A stretch of DNA of 64,000 nt, taken from the NCBI RefSeq assembly GCF_002878395.1, contig NW_025825190.1:142029-206028 (forward strand). The letters are read 5' to 3'. Origin of the DNA: Capsicum annuum. Taxonomy: Eukaryota; Streptophyta; Magnoliopsida; Solanales; Solanaceae. The stretch's first letter is position 1. Each line of letters starts with the position of its first letter. Below, one piece after another: positions 10,846 to 23,438 of this stretch. The notes beneath the pieces are model-generated. The model was not told the DNA's origin, made no database searches, and was given only the letters and a program-made list of their open reading frames with translations. The position numbers were made by a program, and so were the translations under genes.

Positions 10846-11697
10846 CTACCTGTTGAATTTAAAATGTGCAGGATAACCAACAAGTTTATAACAGTCTTCT
10901 TTGAGATGTCCAGATTTCTTGCAATATTTGCAAAATAGATCATTCTTTTTATTCTCAAAACTTGAACTTCCTACTTGTATCTTTGCCCTGTATTCTCCAG
11001 AATTCTTAGAAGTATACAAATTTTGTCCAGAAATCATAAAGGCGGACGAGTCAGTAGTAAGAGAATTATTAGAATAAACTTCCCTTTGAGATTCTTCATG
11101 CAAAATTATAGAGTAAGCTTGAGCAGTGCTAGGAAGAGGCTTCATCATGAGAATATTTCCTCTCACACCAGTAAAAGCATCATTAAGACCCATTAAAAAT
11201 TGTATTAGTTGCTGGTCTTCGTTCATTTTAATATTATGAGTCTTTGCTCCACAATCACAAGTACATTTGCAATTCATAAATGTATTTAGGAGTTTTAGTT
11301 GATCCCAAATTCTTTTCAATTTGGTAAAATAGCTTGCTACATCATTAGTACATTGACCGACATTATTGAGCTCCCTTTGCAACTAAAAAAGCCTTGCTCC
11401 ATCAGCTTGACCATATCGATCCTCTAGCTCAATCCAAATCTCCCTAGCTATTTGGGAGTAAATTATGCTTTCAAAAATTTTCCTGCTAAGAGAGTTCAAC
11501 AACCAATAAATGACCATGTCATTGCATCTCCTGAACAATGGTGAATCCTCAGTAGGACATTTACAATCTCCAGTGATGAATCCAAGCTTATTTTTAGCCG
11601 AGAGAGAAATAAGCACTCCTCTCCTCCAATTTTCATAGCAACTACCATCAAAAGTTATGTTCGGCAACAACATATCTGGATTATCGGAAGGAGACAA
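10846..11697 (-). pseudogene. Copia gag with one in-frame stop
   Basis: The minus-strand frame starting MSPSDNPD at 11697 has NITFDGSCYENWRR typical of Copia gag N-termini. A TAG at 11383-11385 interrupts it in a context (RLF-stop-LQREL) where relatives carry a sense codon, consistent with CAG to TAG. The frame then continues to 10846 with a CCHC zinc knuckle (CKYCKKSGHLKEDC). The product would have been the nucleocapsid-like protein of the element. Confidence 0.9.
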
Positions 11698-11826
11698 GAC
11701 TTGTAGAGATGTTGCCGATACAGTTTTTTAAAACAGTGTTGATGGAGAAGAATCATCAGCAATATTAGCATGATTTGAGAGAAATTCAGAAAGAAGATGA
11801 ATGTTTCTGTAGAAGCTCTGATACCA

Positions 11827-12163
11827 TGAAAAACTTCAAAGAATTAAAGAGCAAGAATTAAAAATTCTCATACCATACAGATTACCAACGTATTTATACA
11901 CAAAAAAAAAACTAAAAAAAGGAAAACCTTAAAGAATATTGTGAGATGTCATTCTAGAATATTCTGCCTAAACCGCCTCTAACTTATTCTTAAGATAAAA
12001 AATAAACTAAATATATACATGAATGGAAAAAATAAAACTAACCCTTAGACACGTATAGATGACAAGGCCCAATATGACTGATGACATTTATCCCGCATCT
12101 ATTATCTTTATTTCTCTTCTTTTTGAAGCAGTAGAAACAGTGCAATTATTTTCTCCAACAACA
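11827..12163 (-). repeat. 5' LTR of the 6950-12163 Copia element
   Basis: A 337-bp LTR, TGAAAAACTTC to CCAACAACA. The minus-strand sequence immediately inside it is TGGTATCAGAGC, the tRNA-Met primer binding site. Confidence 0.92.
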
Positions 12164-12168
12164 ATTTG

Positions 12169-13598
12169 ACAGATATGTAAGCTTCAAACAACTAGTCATT
12201 AATTAAAGCTAGTATGAATGAAAAGAAATTTCCTTTTTCACTTGATTGTTGTTATTTGTATTTGCCATGTACTATTTTTTGGTCTTTCAGATTCTCTATA
12301 GTAAGCAAAACAAATTTGCAGATCATTGTAACAAACCAGCAAACTCAGCCGGAAGGGCCATAATGCAGTAATAGACAAAGGCACTCTCCTAAATATCTGG
12401 ACAACTATGCATTCCTCGATTTGAAAACAATGTCAAAAGCTGGAAAATCGGACACCTAAAGAAACCACTCAAGGCGTATAAATCGACAAAGTAGTTCTGT
12501 TCTCCTTGCATGTTGAGTATTTCAAATCCTATGTGTTAGTTCTGTTCAATCAATACAAAGCAGTTGTTTACAATCACTATACGAGAAGCTTATGTATTAG
12601 TTCTTTATTTAGCTTGCTATGAAGAGTTATATGTTGTTGTAGATCAACTTTACTTGATGGGATAAAAATTTATACACTAGTGCACAAAACTTAAACTCTT
12701 ACACAACATGCCTGCTCATGGAAGTATGACCACAAGTACAGCATGTTAGATTTTTAAAAGGTGCGAATGTAAAAAGAATAAGTGTTTTTTTCGAAAAGAC
12801 ACCATGAGAAAGGATGTAATAATAGACACCTTTTCACTTTGGATAGTTATGACCTTTCTAATGGATTGAGACTTTTTCGAAGAGTTGAACCTTTTTCTGA
12901 AGAGGTGCACCTTTCTAAACCATTGCTTCTTTTCTGAAGCACCACCTTTTTGCTATAAATATTTAATTTCTCCTCAGATATGAATATATGATTTTTGAAA
13001 AAACACTCTTTTCTTGAAAAAAAAACTCAATTGTGATTTGTTACTGTTATATGCGTCTATAGTTTAACAGAATTTGCGATACTGCTATTCTGTTGAAGTG
13101 ATTCATTTTATCGTGGGAGGAGATAGTATAACCTCTGGCACTTGATGGGGAATAATTTTCTTGAGCACACACCGTAAATTCTATGGACTTGAATCTTCTA
13201 ATCTTCATCTTTTTCTAAATGTTTGATTTTTGCTATTTTTCAAGAGTTTAAACTTCTTTGTTGTTCTTGACATTGTTGTCGAAGTTCATGTCGTAAATAC
13301 AGACTTTATTTAACGAAAAACAACAATCTTGAGGAAATTATAAAATAATTTATTTTTTGTGATTGTTTAGTAAAAATATCACTATTTATAAATCAAATAT
13401 TTGGTTAATTTGTATTGGGTCTAATTTTGTGGAGACTAAAATCTTTTGATTTTACTCCCTTGATTAGAAGAATATAAAAATTTACTGAGAAATTGCGTTG
13501 AAAATTGTTCGAAGAATATAAAAACTTCACCGATTCGTTAAACTCTCTATATTAGTTTTTGGAGATTAAACTTATGATTTTCTACTATGTTTAAATTT
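12169..13598. other. Non-coding region with an old Copia-type LTR piece
   Basis: No coding region is recognisable. From about 12760 to 13420 the plus strand resembles the U3-R-U5 of the solo LTR described at 22881-35068, in the opposite orientation. Both have repeats of a CTGAAGAGGTGCACC kind, a TATAAAT-like box (12954), TTTTATCNTGGGAGGA near 13107 and a GGGGAATAATTTTCTTGAG kind of stretch near 13147. Its ends and TSD could not be located. Confidence 0.55.
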
Positions 13599-13603
13599 GA
13601 TTC

Positions 13604-14589
13604 TATAACACCCCGCACTTTCAGGCTAGAATTAAACCGTTATTTCTATGTGTAAAGGTTCCAAAAGCTAATAAATCCTATTCAAATTTGGTATGTTAAT
13701 TGATTATTTAGTGTGTGAATCTAGTTGACCATGAATTGAGTTCATAGAGGTCCCCTAACTCAAGGACAAGTTGAAAGCTTTCCTATTGATTGTGCTTTGG
13801 TGAGTGTCTAAACTTGGGTCAAATTTCGTCGACCATAACTTTTTGTATATATCGAATTAGAGGTCTTAATGTATATCAAATGAAAGTTATTTGAGTCCTC
13901 TTTCCAGCACCACTAGTTTTGCTTTAACCTGATATCGGAGTAAAAAGTTATACCTATTTTACTGAGAGGTGTTAGTCTGCCGAGGTACGACGGCCAGACT
14001 GATGGACCGTAAAGCCAGCGATGGCCCATCAAGTTTTCCGTCAAGCTTAAGTAGTAATATCATTTTATTTCCAAGAAATGGCGGTTGGAGTGATGGTCTA
14101 TCACCAGACTAATGGTCCGTCAACCAAACCGTCAGTTGAGACTGAATTGAGCAAAAAGTACATTTTGAATGGGATATTTTGGTACTTTTCCTCCCCAGAA
14201 ACTTCTCACAGGAATTAAATTATATTCCAAATGCTATTAGTCAATCATTATCAGTTATACAATATCAAAATCCTCTTTTCACTCTCAAAAATAAGATCAA
14301 ACTAGTGTTTCCTCCAAGAACAAGAAATCAAGAAAATCACTCCTTAAGTCCAAGATTTTCAAGGAATATATCAAGATTCGAGTTCTACTCTTTAAACCTT
14401 GTAATCTAAGGTACGTGAGGTTTTCCTAAACTACATGGGCATGATAAAATTGCTTCAATAACATTTACATGTTGAGAAATCATGAATTTACAAAAGGGTA
14501 TTGAAGTTTCAACTACAATTATGCATTGTAAATCTTTCTTGATAATAAAGTTGTGGTCTTGAGGCCTTCCCCCTTAAATTTGATTATCG

Positions 14590-14628
<39 letters not shown>

Positions 14629-15980
14629 TTGGCATTTTGAAACTTGAATTGAGAGCATGAACATTCGTAATCCCTCTCTTATTATAAATTCCCTTGTGTT
14701 CATATATTATGAATTGTTTCAACTTCATATTGAGAAGTATGTACAAACGTCTTTACTATTGTTTAAGACTTGGTTTTGATTATGAATTAAAGAGAGAGAG
14801 TTTTACATGTTGATAAATATCGAAGATGTATAACTAAAAAATTGCATAGTTTGTCACAAAATACATGACAACCATATATTTGTTGAAATGTTAAAAAGAG
14901 AGAGTCCTTGCATATTTTTGTATAAGTTTAAAGTATGAATCCTCTTGAACTATTTGATTGATATGGTGGTCCAATCTTTGTGTTTTGAATGAAGAGACTA
15001 TCCCATGATATTTTATGGCTTAGAGATACGACTTCACGTCATTGGTATGACAATACTATTTAAATGAATGACATAATAGAGTAAGAGTTTTAGATTTTCA
15101 TTTCAAAGAATACATATCTTAAAGAACTAAAAATGCGCTTAAAGAGAGTTAGGTAGTTTCCCGAAGAAGGCTTGAGTTCAGATAACTCCTAACCTAAAAT
15201 TGTGTTTTGCCGATACGGGTCTATTATGTCCCCAAGAGGGACCATATGTTTTCCTAGTGCCCTTTGGCGTATTAGAGATAGAGACTCCAACCCTTGCGGC
15301 AACCTTGGGTTGGGGGCTTGGCTGCCAAGTTAAGGTCAGATTTCATATAGCCCATGGGATTGTAGAGTTGTAGGGTATACCACCTAGCTCAGAAATAAGA
15401 TAAAGAGTAAGTCATGGATTTCAGATTATTATTCAAAGTCTTTTAAATATGACCATGTGTTTTTCATACATCATATATAAATTGTTTACAGACTGCTCTC
15501 ACTTATGTTGTATAAAAATGCTTTATTTTAGACTGCTTTATGTACCAGTACATTTATATTGACCCCCTATACTTCAGGGTCCAAGGCTCAGTCAAGAGGC
15601 CCCGCTAAGCCGTAGATTTGTCAGACAGAAGTGTGCAGTTGGTGAGCCTCCCTTATTTTGGAAGGCATATTTTTAGAACATTGTTATTTCATTTTTGTTT
15701 TAGGTCTAACTTGGGGCCTTTTCCCAGTTTAGATAAGGTATTGGTTTCGATATATTTAGAGATTTTGCAGACTGAATGTTAGATGTTGTTAGAAAGTTAT
15801 GAATTTCATTTGAATTGGTTAGTTGGATTATAATGTCGACCATGATTCCGCATTATAATTTTTCTATATTTTTTTCTTATTATATGAGCATTGTGCATGA
15901 TCTCCAGATAGATAGGGAGCCCCGAGCCTTCATAGTCTGGGATGCCCATCGCAGTCAGGTCCTCGGTTCAAGTCGTGACA
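13604..15980 (+). repeat. 5' LTR of element B
   Basis: A 2377-bp LTR that includes a TA-dinucleotide run at 14592-14626. The first dinucleotide is TA, not TG, probably a transition after insertion. It keeps about 75 bp near 15200-15280 that the right LTR has lost. Confidence 0.9.
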
Positions 15981-18900
15981 AACTTGGCATCAGAGCATAG
16001 TTCATGGTCCCAGGGTGTCTGCGAAATTGCATCGGGTAAAGTCTTGTTTATGGGTGTGTAGCGTGCCACACTTATAATAAGGAGGCTATAAGGAGTTTAG
16101 GAATGTCTCTCTTTCTTCATGTTCTAGTTCATGCTGTGGAGTCAAAATATTCCTCTTTCATACTCTAGTTCATGCTATGGTGTCGTCCATATGAAAGTAA
16201 AGTTATCCCAATTATTTTCTTACTCTGATATTCTCAGATATGTCTTATTATTGAGGTAATTCAACTGCAGAAGTCCAGAATCTAAATGGTATGGTCCTTG
16301 TTGATTGAGTCATAAAAGATTATAAAATTATGCAAGGACTTGAGAGGAGTCTGTTAGTTCTTCAAGGTTTATTGATTCTAGTGTAAACTTTGATCCTGAT
16401 GAAATCGTGCTTTTTAGCCTGAGGTATTAAGTGTATCCAGTCCCTTTCAAAATTCCTATTGCAGGGAATGTTGTGTAGCAGAATGTTGGAACTATATTTC
16501 CACCTGAGTAGAAGTATATGTTATGGTTTTATGACCTAATGGTAGTGAGATGGTCTAGAAGTTGGTAACATGAAGTCACTAGGTTAGCATTCAGAGTGAG
16601 GGTGACTATTGCGTAAATAAGTAGTTTTTGTTGTATAACCCTTTGATTTAGGGGTAGTTCTCTCTCTTTTATACTGGTTGGATAATATTGTGGCAAGACT
16701 TGTAGATTGTATGGTGATGTTTGGAGAAAGTGTTTGGCTTTGATTTTTTTTATTTATTCAAAATAGGGAAAGACCCCAGAGTGGATTACAGAAATTCCTT
16801 ATAGGCTGCGAATGAAAATGGTTAGATTAGCCAATAAGTTGTAAGTATAGACTCGTTGTTGTATGTGGAATTTGAAGGTAGTCTAAATGTATGCTTGGGT
16901 AAGTAAGTATGATGTGAGAAATTAGAATATGTAGGTAAGATTGTATTGGGTTATAATGCTTTACCCCCTTAACATTCTTTTCTTTAGTGGTTGTAAACTA
17001 GTACTTCATGCGCAAAGGTATGTAGTGGATTTTGGGTTGTAATTGGGATGTCATGGATGGGTTGTGATTGTAGGTAGTGGTTAAATAAAATGAGTGTTTT
17101 GAGTTGAATTCCCAATTTGATGGACTAGTATAATATGGTGCATGCTTCACCGATGGTACGTGATTGTTGCTAGACTATAGGCTTGAACTTCAGATGTAGA
17201 ATGTGGTGGTAAGATTAGTAGCTTAAGGTTAATGATGTATGTATTTGTGGGAATAAATTAGTAGGCTTGATGTGATTTGTGAAAGAGCCTAGGTTGATAA
17301 TTTATGAAAAGTTGAGTGGTAATTATGAGGTATATGTGTATATGAGAACTATTTTTAAAATGATGAATTATGGGTGAGTCATTAAGTGGAGAAAGGTGTA
17401 AGTATATAAGAATAAGTTGCACCCCCTGGTAGTATGGCGTTAGGTATGATTTTATGATATAAGTTATGTGATTAATAGTCTAATGCTAGAAGGTTAAGTA
17501 GTGGAGAGTGGATTTATCTGATAAGGAATGAGGATTTGTATGCTCATGAGACTGCAAATTGTAGGTTGATAATGATAGAGGATAGTGGAAAAATAAGAGT
17601 GGCGTTCTTGGAAAGCAATGCCTTTAGAGTATACTTAAAAAGGGAAGGTTTAGCATTTATGTGTATAAGTGTTTTGCATACCTAGTTTTTGTTCTTGAAG
17701 TTGTAGTATAGAGAAGTCTGGTGAGTTATTGTACGGTGTTCGTTAGAGTTGAACTAAGGAAATATAGCTAGGCAATATGAGTCTTGGGTATGGTTTTACA
17801 AATTTTATTAAGCTGTAAGTTATGTGATTAGAGGTGTAATGCGAGCATTCTAAGGAGTTAAAAATAGAGTGTTAAGTGTTTGGAAGCATGGATGCCCATG
17901 CCCATAATGATGTTAGTCATAAGTTGGTGACTTTGGGGTTATGGGAAGTTATGATTAGTATCCCTGAAGAGGGATGACCCAGAAAGAATTTAGTGTCTTT
18001 ATGTAAAATTCTTGAAGTAAGTGTGTGTTCGTGTGTATACCAACATCCCCTATTGTATTAAGAACTGTGGTTATAAATTGATGAGAGGTTATATTCTCAA
18101 GTCTAGGAGGGTGACTTTGATCTAAGGGGGAGATGATGGATTAAAGTGGTTCTCAAATTTTTTTTGTTGTGTCAAGCTTTAAGTAAGAATCATGTTAAAT
18201 CAATTCCTATTCAAGAAAACTCCTCCTACTTTGATTTGAATGGACTTCTACCCATGTATTATGTATTCATGTCTTGCCTATGCCTAAGTTTTGAGCTCTC
18301 TATACAACTCATGTTATGTTTTGATATCCAAACAAGGAGCAATAATGTCTCTCAGTGATCCAATATTCCAAGTATCCAATCCATATGTTATGTTGCTCAT
18401 GATCCAAACCTATGTCTCACAGCATGCTTGGTCCTAAGAAAACATTTTTCTGTATGGCACTGAATCATATTATGCCGGAATTAGCCAAAGATATAAAGTT
18501 GTGCGAACTTATGACTACCTCAGCTCTGAAAATGAGAAGCAATAGCTTCAAGTATCAATCTTTGTCTCAATCATTGACTTTATGAATTCCGACCTTATGT
18601 TATACAAATCATGAGATATGTGTACCCATGTTTTTCACCATAGTATATCCTAAGAAATCATGTTGTGTTATGTTTATGCCGAACGACCCTTTACTTATGA
18701 TCCAGACACTTGAAATCTAAAGCACTCCGTGTCTATTCTATCGTATCTTCACTTCATGTCCCTCCTTGAGTAGTACAATAAGTATAAGCTATAAATTGAC
18801 AAGTGTTACATCCATTCATGATATTTAGGCTTAGTTCCCTTAGTGACCCTCCGTATGTCAGTATGACGGTGGTTGTGAAAGTGTGGTAGTGTTTGGGTGG

Positions 18901-19769
18901 GGGAGTAGATGTTTTTGAAGACAGATATTTTGATGTGACTTCTAGAGTTAAGGTTATAGGAGAAGGGGGAAGAAGGAGATGAGCTTTCATTACATGAGAT
19001 AGTTAAAGAAGGAGTTATGTGGTGAAAATCTTAGTGAGAATGATTGAACTGGCTGGTCTTAGTTGGGAGATCCATGAAGTGGGTGTAGTAATGATAGGTT
19101 TAAATTTTGTGATTGATGAAAACACAAATCAATGTGCCGTGTGGTTTGTATTCCTTGAATTAATACTTAAGGTTGTTGGATTATAGTGATAGGGTAAGGT
19201 TATTTCTTAATGTAATGTAGAGTGTAGGATCTCGTAGTTTAAGTTAGCACCTCTTTCCTCCAAGTTTGGCTTCAGCATAAAATTATTATACGGCGGGACA
19301 CAAAATTCTTGTGGTTAGATGTGCTATGGGAGAATCATAGGTTGGAAATGATGAAGTATGTTGATTAATGTTGGGGGCATAGATGAATAGTCTATATAAA
19401 CTTAAGGTCCATTCGTTGTATCTTGTAAGGTGGAAAATGCCTCTAAATCCTGTCTCCCACAAAATCTCATTTCATGATAAGTACTGATGTAAATAGGGCC
19501 TATGATCACCAAATAAACTCATGCCTTATGTTGTGATGATAATTATTCATAGAACTCATGTGCAAGGTCATCCCTATGTAAAGTTTCACTACCTCATGCT
19601 TCATGCTTACGCGTTTCACTAGGGTTATCATGAAGCTCTTTAGATGCCTTTACATATTTTGTTGAGGAAAAATGTTCAATGCGAGATTACATTCCTTATT
19701 TCATACATTTAGAGCTTCAATAAGTCCCTACCCATTATTTGGGGATGAATGATCCCAAGGGGGAGATAA
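15981..19769 (+). other. Non-coding interior of element B
   Basis: A 3.8 kb interior, rich in TATG and GTGATT-like words. The first 200 bp (GGGTGTGTAGCGTGCCACAC, then AGGAATGTCTCTCTTTCTTC) is nearly repeated in element C from 28022, so B and C belong to one family. The longest open stretches are under 80 codons and match no known protein. Confidence 0.85.
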
Positions 19770-22072
19770 TGTAACACCCTGCACTTTCGGGCTAGAATGT
19801 AAACCGTCATTTTTATGTGTAAAGGTTCCAAAAGCTAATAAATCTTATTAGAATTTGGTATGCTAATCAATTATTTAGTGTGGTAATATAGTTGAGCATG
19901 AATTGAGATCAGAGAGGTCCCCTAACTCAAGGACGAGTTGAAATCTTTTCTATTGATTGAGTTTTGGTGAACGTCTAAACTTGGGTCAACTTCCATCGGG
20001 CATAACTTTTTGTATATATCTAATTAGAGGTCTTAATATATATCAAATGAAAGGTTTTTAAGTCCTATTTCAAATGCCACTAGGTTTTCCTTAATCTGAT
20101 ATTTGGGTAAAATGTTATGCCCATTTTACTGAGAGTTGTCAGTCTGCCGAGGTAAGACGGTCAGACTGACGGATCGTCAAGACAGCGAAATGCTGACGGT
20201 GATGAAGGTTACCGACTTTGTGGACGCGGAGCCAACGAGGGACCATCAAGTTTCCCGTCAAGCCTTAAGAAGTAAGATTATTTTATGGCCAAGAACTGAT
20301 GATTGGAGTGACGGTCCGTCAACCAAACCGTCAGTTGAGGCTGAATCGCGCAAAACGTGTATTTTTAACGAGGTATTTTGATACTTTTCCTCCCCAAAAA
20401 CTTCTCACGAAAATTAAATTATATTCGAAACATTATTAGTCAATCATTATCAGTTATACAACATCAAAATCCTCTCTTCACTCTAAAATATAAGATCAAA
20501 CTAGGGTTTCCTTCAAGAACAAGAAATCAAGAAAATCACTCCTTAAGTCCAAGATTTCCAAGGAATAAATCAAGATTCGAGTTCTACTCTTTAAACCTTG
20601 TAATCTAAGGTACTTGGGGTTTTTCTAAACTACATGGGCATGATGAAATTGTTTCAATAACATTTACATGTTGAGAAATTATGAATTTACAAAAGGGTAT
20701 TAAAGTTTCAACAACAATTATGCATTGTAAATCTTTCTTGATAATAAAGTTTTGGTCTTGAGGCCTTCCCCCTTAAATTTGATTATCGCTAATATATATA
20801 TATATATACATATATTTTGGCGTTTTGAAACTTGAATTAAGAGCATGAACATTCGTAATCCCTCCCTTGTTATAAATTTCCTTGTGTTCATATATTATGA
20901 ATTGTTTCAACTTCATATTGAGAAGTATGTACAAACGTCTTTACTATTATTTCAGATTTGGTTTTGATTATGAATTAAAGAGAGAGGGTTTTACATGTTG
21001 ATAAATGTCGAAGATGTATAACTAAAGAATTACATAGTTTGTCACAAAATACATGACCACCACATTGTTGAAATGTTGAAAAGAGAGAGTCCTTGCATAT
21101 TTTTGCATAAGTTTAAAGTATGAATCTTCTTGAACTGTTTAAATGATATGGTGGTCCAATATTTATGTTTTGCATGAAGAGACTATCCCATGATATTTTA
21201 TGGCTTAGAGATACGACTTGCAAGTCATTGGTATGACGATACCATTTAAATGAATACCATAACAGAGTAAGAGTTTTAGATTTTGGTTTCAGAGAATACA
21301 TGTCTTAAAGTGCTAAAAATGCGCTTAAAGAGAGTTAGGTGGTTGCCCGAAGAAGGCTTGAGTTCAGATAACTCCTAGCCCAAAACCATGTAGAGACTCC
21401 AACCCTTGCAGAAAACGTGGGTTGGGGGCTTGGCTGCCAAGTTGAGAGCAGATTTCATATAGTCCATGGGATTTTAGAGTTGTAGGATATACCACCTAGC
21501 TCAGAAATAAGATAAAGAGTGAGTCATGGATTTTAGGTTATTGTTCAAAGTCTTTTAAATATGCCCATGTGTTTTTCATACATCATATATAAATTGTTTA
21601 CAAACTGCTCTCACTTATGTTGTATAAAAATGCTTTATTTTGGATTTTTCTGTGTATCAGTACGTTTGTAGTCTGAGGCTCAGTCAAGGGGTCCCACTAA
21701 GCCGTAGATTTGTCAGACATAAGTGTGCAGTTGGTGAGCCTCCCTTATTTCGGAAGACCTGTTTTTAGAACATTGTTATTTCATTTTTCTTTTGGGTCCG
21801 ACTGGGGGCCTTGTCCCAATTTAGACAAGGTGTTGGTTTCGATGTATTTAGAGATTTCGCAGACTGAATGTTAGATGTTGTTAGAGAGTTATGAATTTCA
21901 TTTAAATTGGTTAGTTGGATTATAATGTCGTCCTTGATTCCGTGTTATAATTTTACCGCATTTTCTTCTTATTGTATGAGCATTGTGCATGATTGCCAGA
22001 TAGGCATGGGCGCCCGGTCCTTCGTAGTTCGGGATGCCCGTCGCGGCCAAGGCCTTGGTTCGGGTCATGACA
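19770..22072 (+). repeat. 3' LTR of element B
   Basis: A 2303-bp LTR. It carries inverted words of the GACGGTCCGTC kind between 20155 and 20335. A short TA run is present at 20792-20815. It aligns with the left LTR over its length apart from indels. Confidence 0.9.
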
Positions 22073-22077
22073 GATTC

Positions 22078-22875
22078 TGATTTGAAAAATATAAAAACTT
22101 CGTCAGTTTCAAACTTCGTCATGCACATTCCATGTCACATATACTAGATTCGATTGAACCTGTTGCTAATAAGTTATAAGCTATATATCCACCACTGATG
22201 TCACCTTGGACTGTTTTCTTTTGGAAAGTTCATGTCCAGACTGATTCTTTGAGTGTGGTGGTGCTTTTTTTAATTTTAAGGACAAAAACTATTACATGTC
22301 AATTCCAAAATCTTTTAAATAAGGAGATTTGGTGAAGAGTCCATGTGAAGCCTGATATATGAAAGGGAACTTTATTTGTTAATTAGATGGACAAAGTCTA
22401 ACCAGAAATGCAGAAAAGCATCAGAATCAAAAATTATAAGTTAATAGAACAAGTTTCCATTTCGTTATTATGACATAACGTGGTTAAGTTGTGCCACATA
22501 GCAACAATTGAGTGATTGTTATTCCACAATTCAAATTTAATTTCTTTGAAGACTACAACATGAACCATTCAGAACTGGGATATTTTTTGGTGGAAGGGTG
22601 GTTTTTCATAAGAATCAAGTTAGATACTATTAAAGATATATTGTAAACAGCTGACGGAAATGAAAGATAAGGCTAAGTACAGTAGACCTTGTAGTCGAGC
22701 CCTTGTTAGATGTGCGCATAGTGGGAGCTTTAGTGCACCAGACTACCTTTTTTTTCTAATTCTGCATTGACATTCTAGTGATAGAGAGTAAGTGATAAGC
22801 AATAGAATATATACTTTGCATGTAACACAAGGTTACAGTCTTGCATGTAAATATATATTTACTTCTTTGTACATA
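22078..22875. other. Non-coding spacer with an Au SINE piece
   Basis: Unique-looking AT-rich DNA with no coding region. The only item recognised is the Au-type SINE fragment annotated at 22667-22757. Confidence 0.6.
22667..22757 (+). mobile_element. Au-type SINE, 3' fragment
   Basis: The order TAAGGCTAAGTACAGTAGAC, then GCGCATAGTGGGAGC, then TTTAGTGCACCAGACTACC and a T run matches the 3' half of the plant Au SINE family. The tRNA-like 5' half with A and B boxes is not visible, so the copy is truncated or decayed. Confidence 0.8.
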
Positions 22876-23438
22876 AATGTTGTTGGAATAGTGTTTGATT
22901 ATAAGGGCTAAACTGTCACTCAACTTTTAACGGATAAATATGTAAATCAACTTTTGACTTACACTATTCCCGCTTTAAGTATAATATGTTATTTCCCACA
23001 ATATATTCGGGTACGCAGAAATCTGTATAGTAAAACTACAACTTCAACTCGAGTTCAAGTATAAACAAGAACACAATGAAGTATCAAATACCCTCAACAC
23101 AAGATCAAAATGACCTTTCCAAGAGGTGTATTTATTTTTTCAGAAAAAATAAAGATGAAACAGAAATGATTAAGGCCAAGCGTCCAAATTCACGGACTTT
23201 CCTTAAGGAATAATTCCCCTCGCTGTACCCGAGGTTATGGAATCTTCCTCCCAAGATAAAATGGCCTTCAATCTGACTATAGCAGTACCTCAAATAGGCG
23301 GATTCTTCGAACGCACTCAACGGTTTGAATGATCACACACAGAGTTTTTGTTAAGACAAGAAGAAGTTTGTAATCTGAAATTTTTTTTATTTTAAAACCT
23401 GTGGATGAAATCAGATTTTTTATAGCCAAGAGATGCCT

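Larger units (their letters stand above)
6950..12163 (-). mobile_element. Copia element, 5.2 kb, inactive
   Basis: A full-structure Copia retrotransposon on the minus strand, flanked by the perfect 5-bp duplication ATTTG (6945-6949 and 12164-12168). The LTRs are 336 and 337 bp (6950-7285 and 11827-12163). The minus-strand primer binding site TGGTATCAGAGC lies at 11815-11826, and a purine-rich tract lies beside the left LTR (7286-7296 on the plus strand as pyrimidines). Domain order on the minus strand is gag, protease, integrase, reverse transcriptase, RNase H, which is diagnostic of Copia. Several stops and frameshifts make it inactive. Confidence 0.95.
13604..22072 (+). mobile_element. LARD-like LTR element B, 8.5 kb, without gag-pol
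   Basis: A large LTR element flanked by the perfect 5-bp duplication GATTC (13599-13603 and 22073-22077). LTRs are about 2.38 kb (13604-15980) and 2.30 kb (19770-22072). The LTRs start TATAACACCCCG or TGTAACACCCTG and end GTGACA or ATGACA. A primer-binding-site-like stretch, TTGGCATCAGAGCATAG, lies just inside the left LTR, and a polypurine tract (AAGGGGGAGATAA) precedes the right LTR. LTR ends, primer site and tract resemble Tekay/Del chromoviruses of Solanaceae. The 3.8 kb interior has no gag, protease, reverse transcriptase or integrase stretch on either strand, so it must have moved with another element's proteins. Confidence 0.93.

Noticed and set aside
23132..23320. 62-codon minus-strand open stretch
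   Set aside because: It lies in the R/U5 part of solo LTR D and is repeated in the related piece near 13100, where it is not open.
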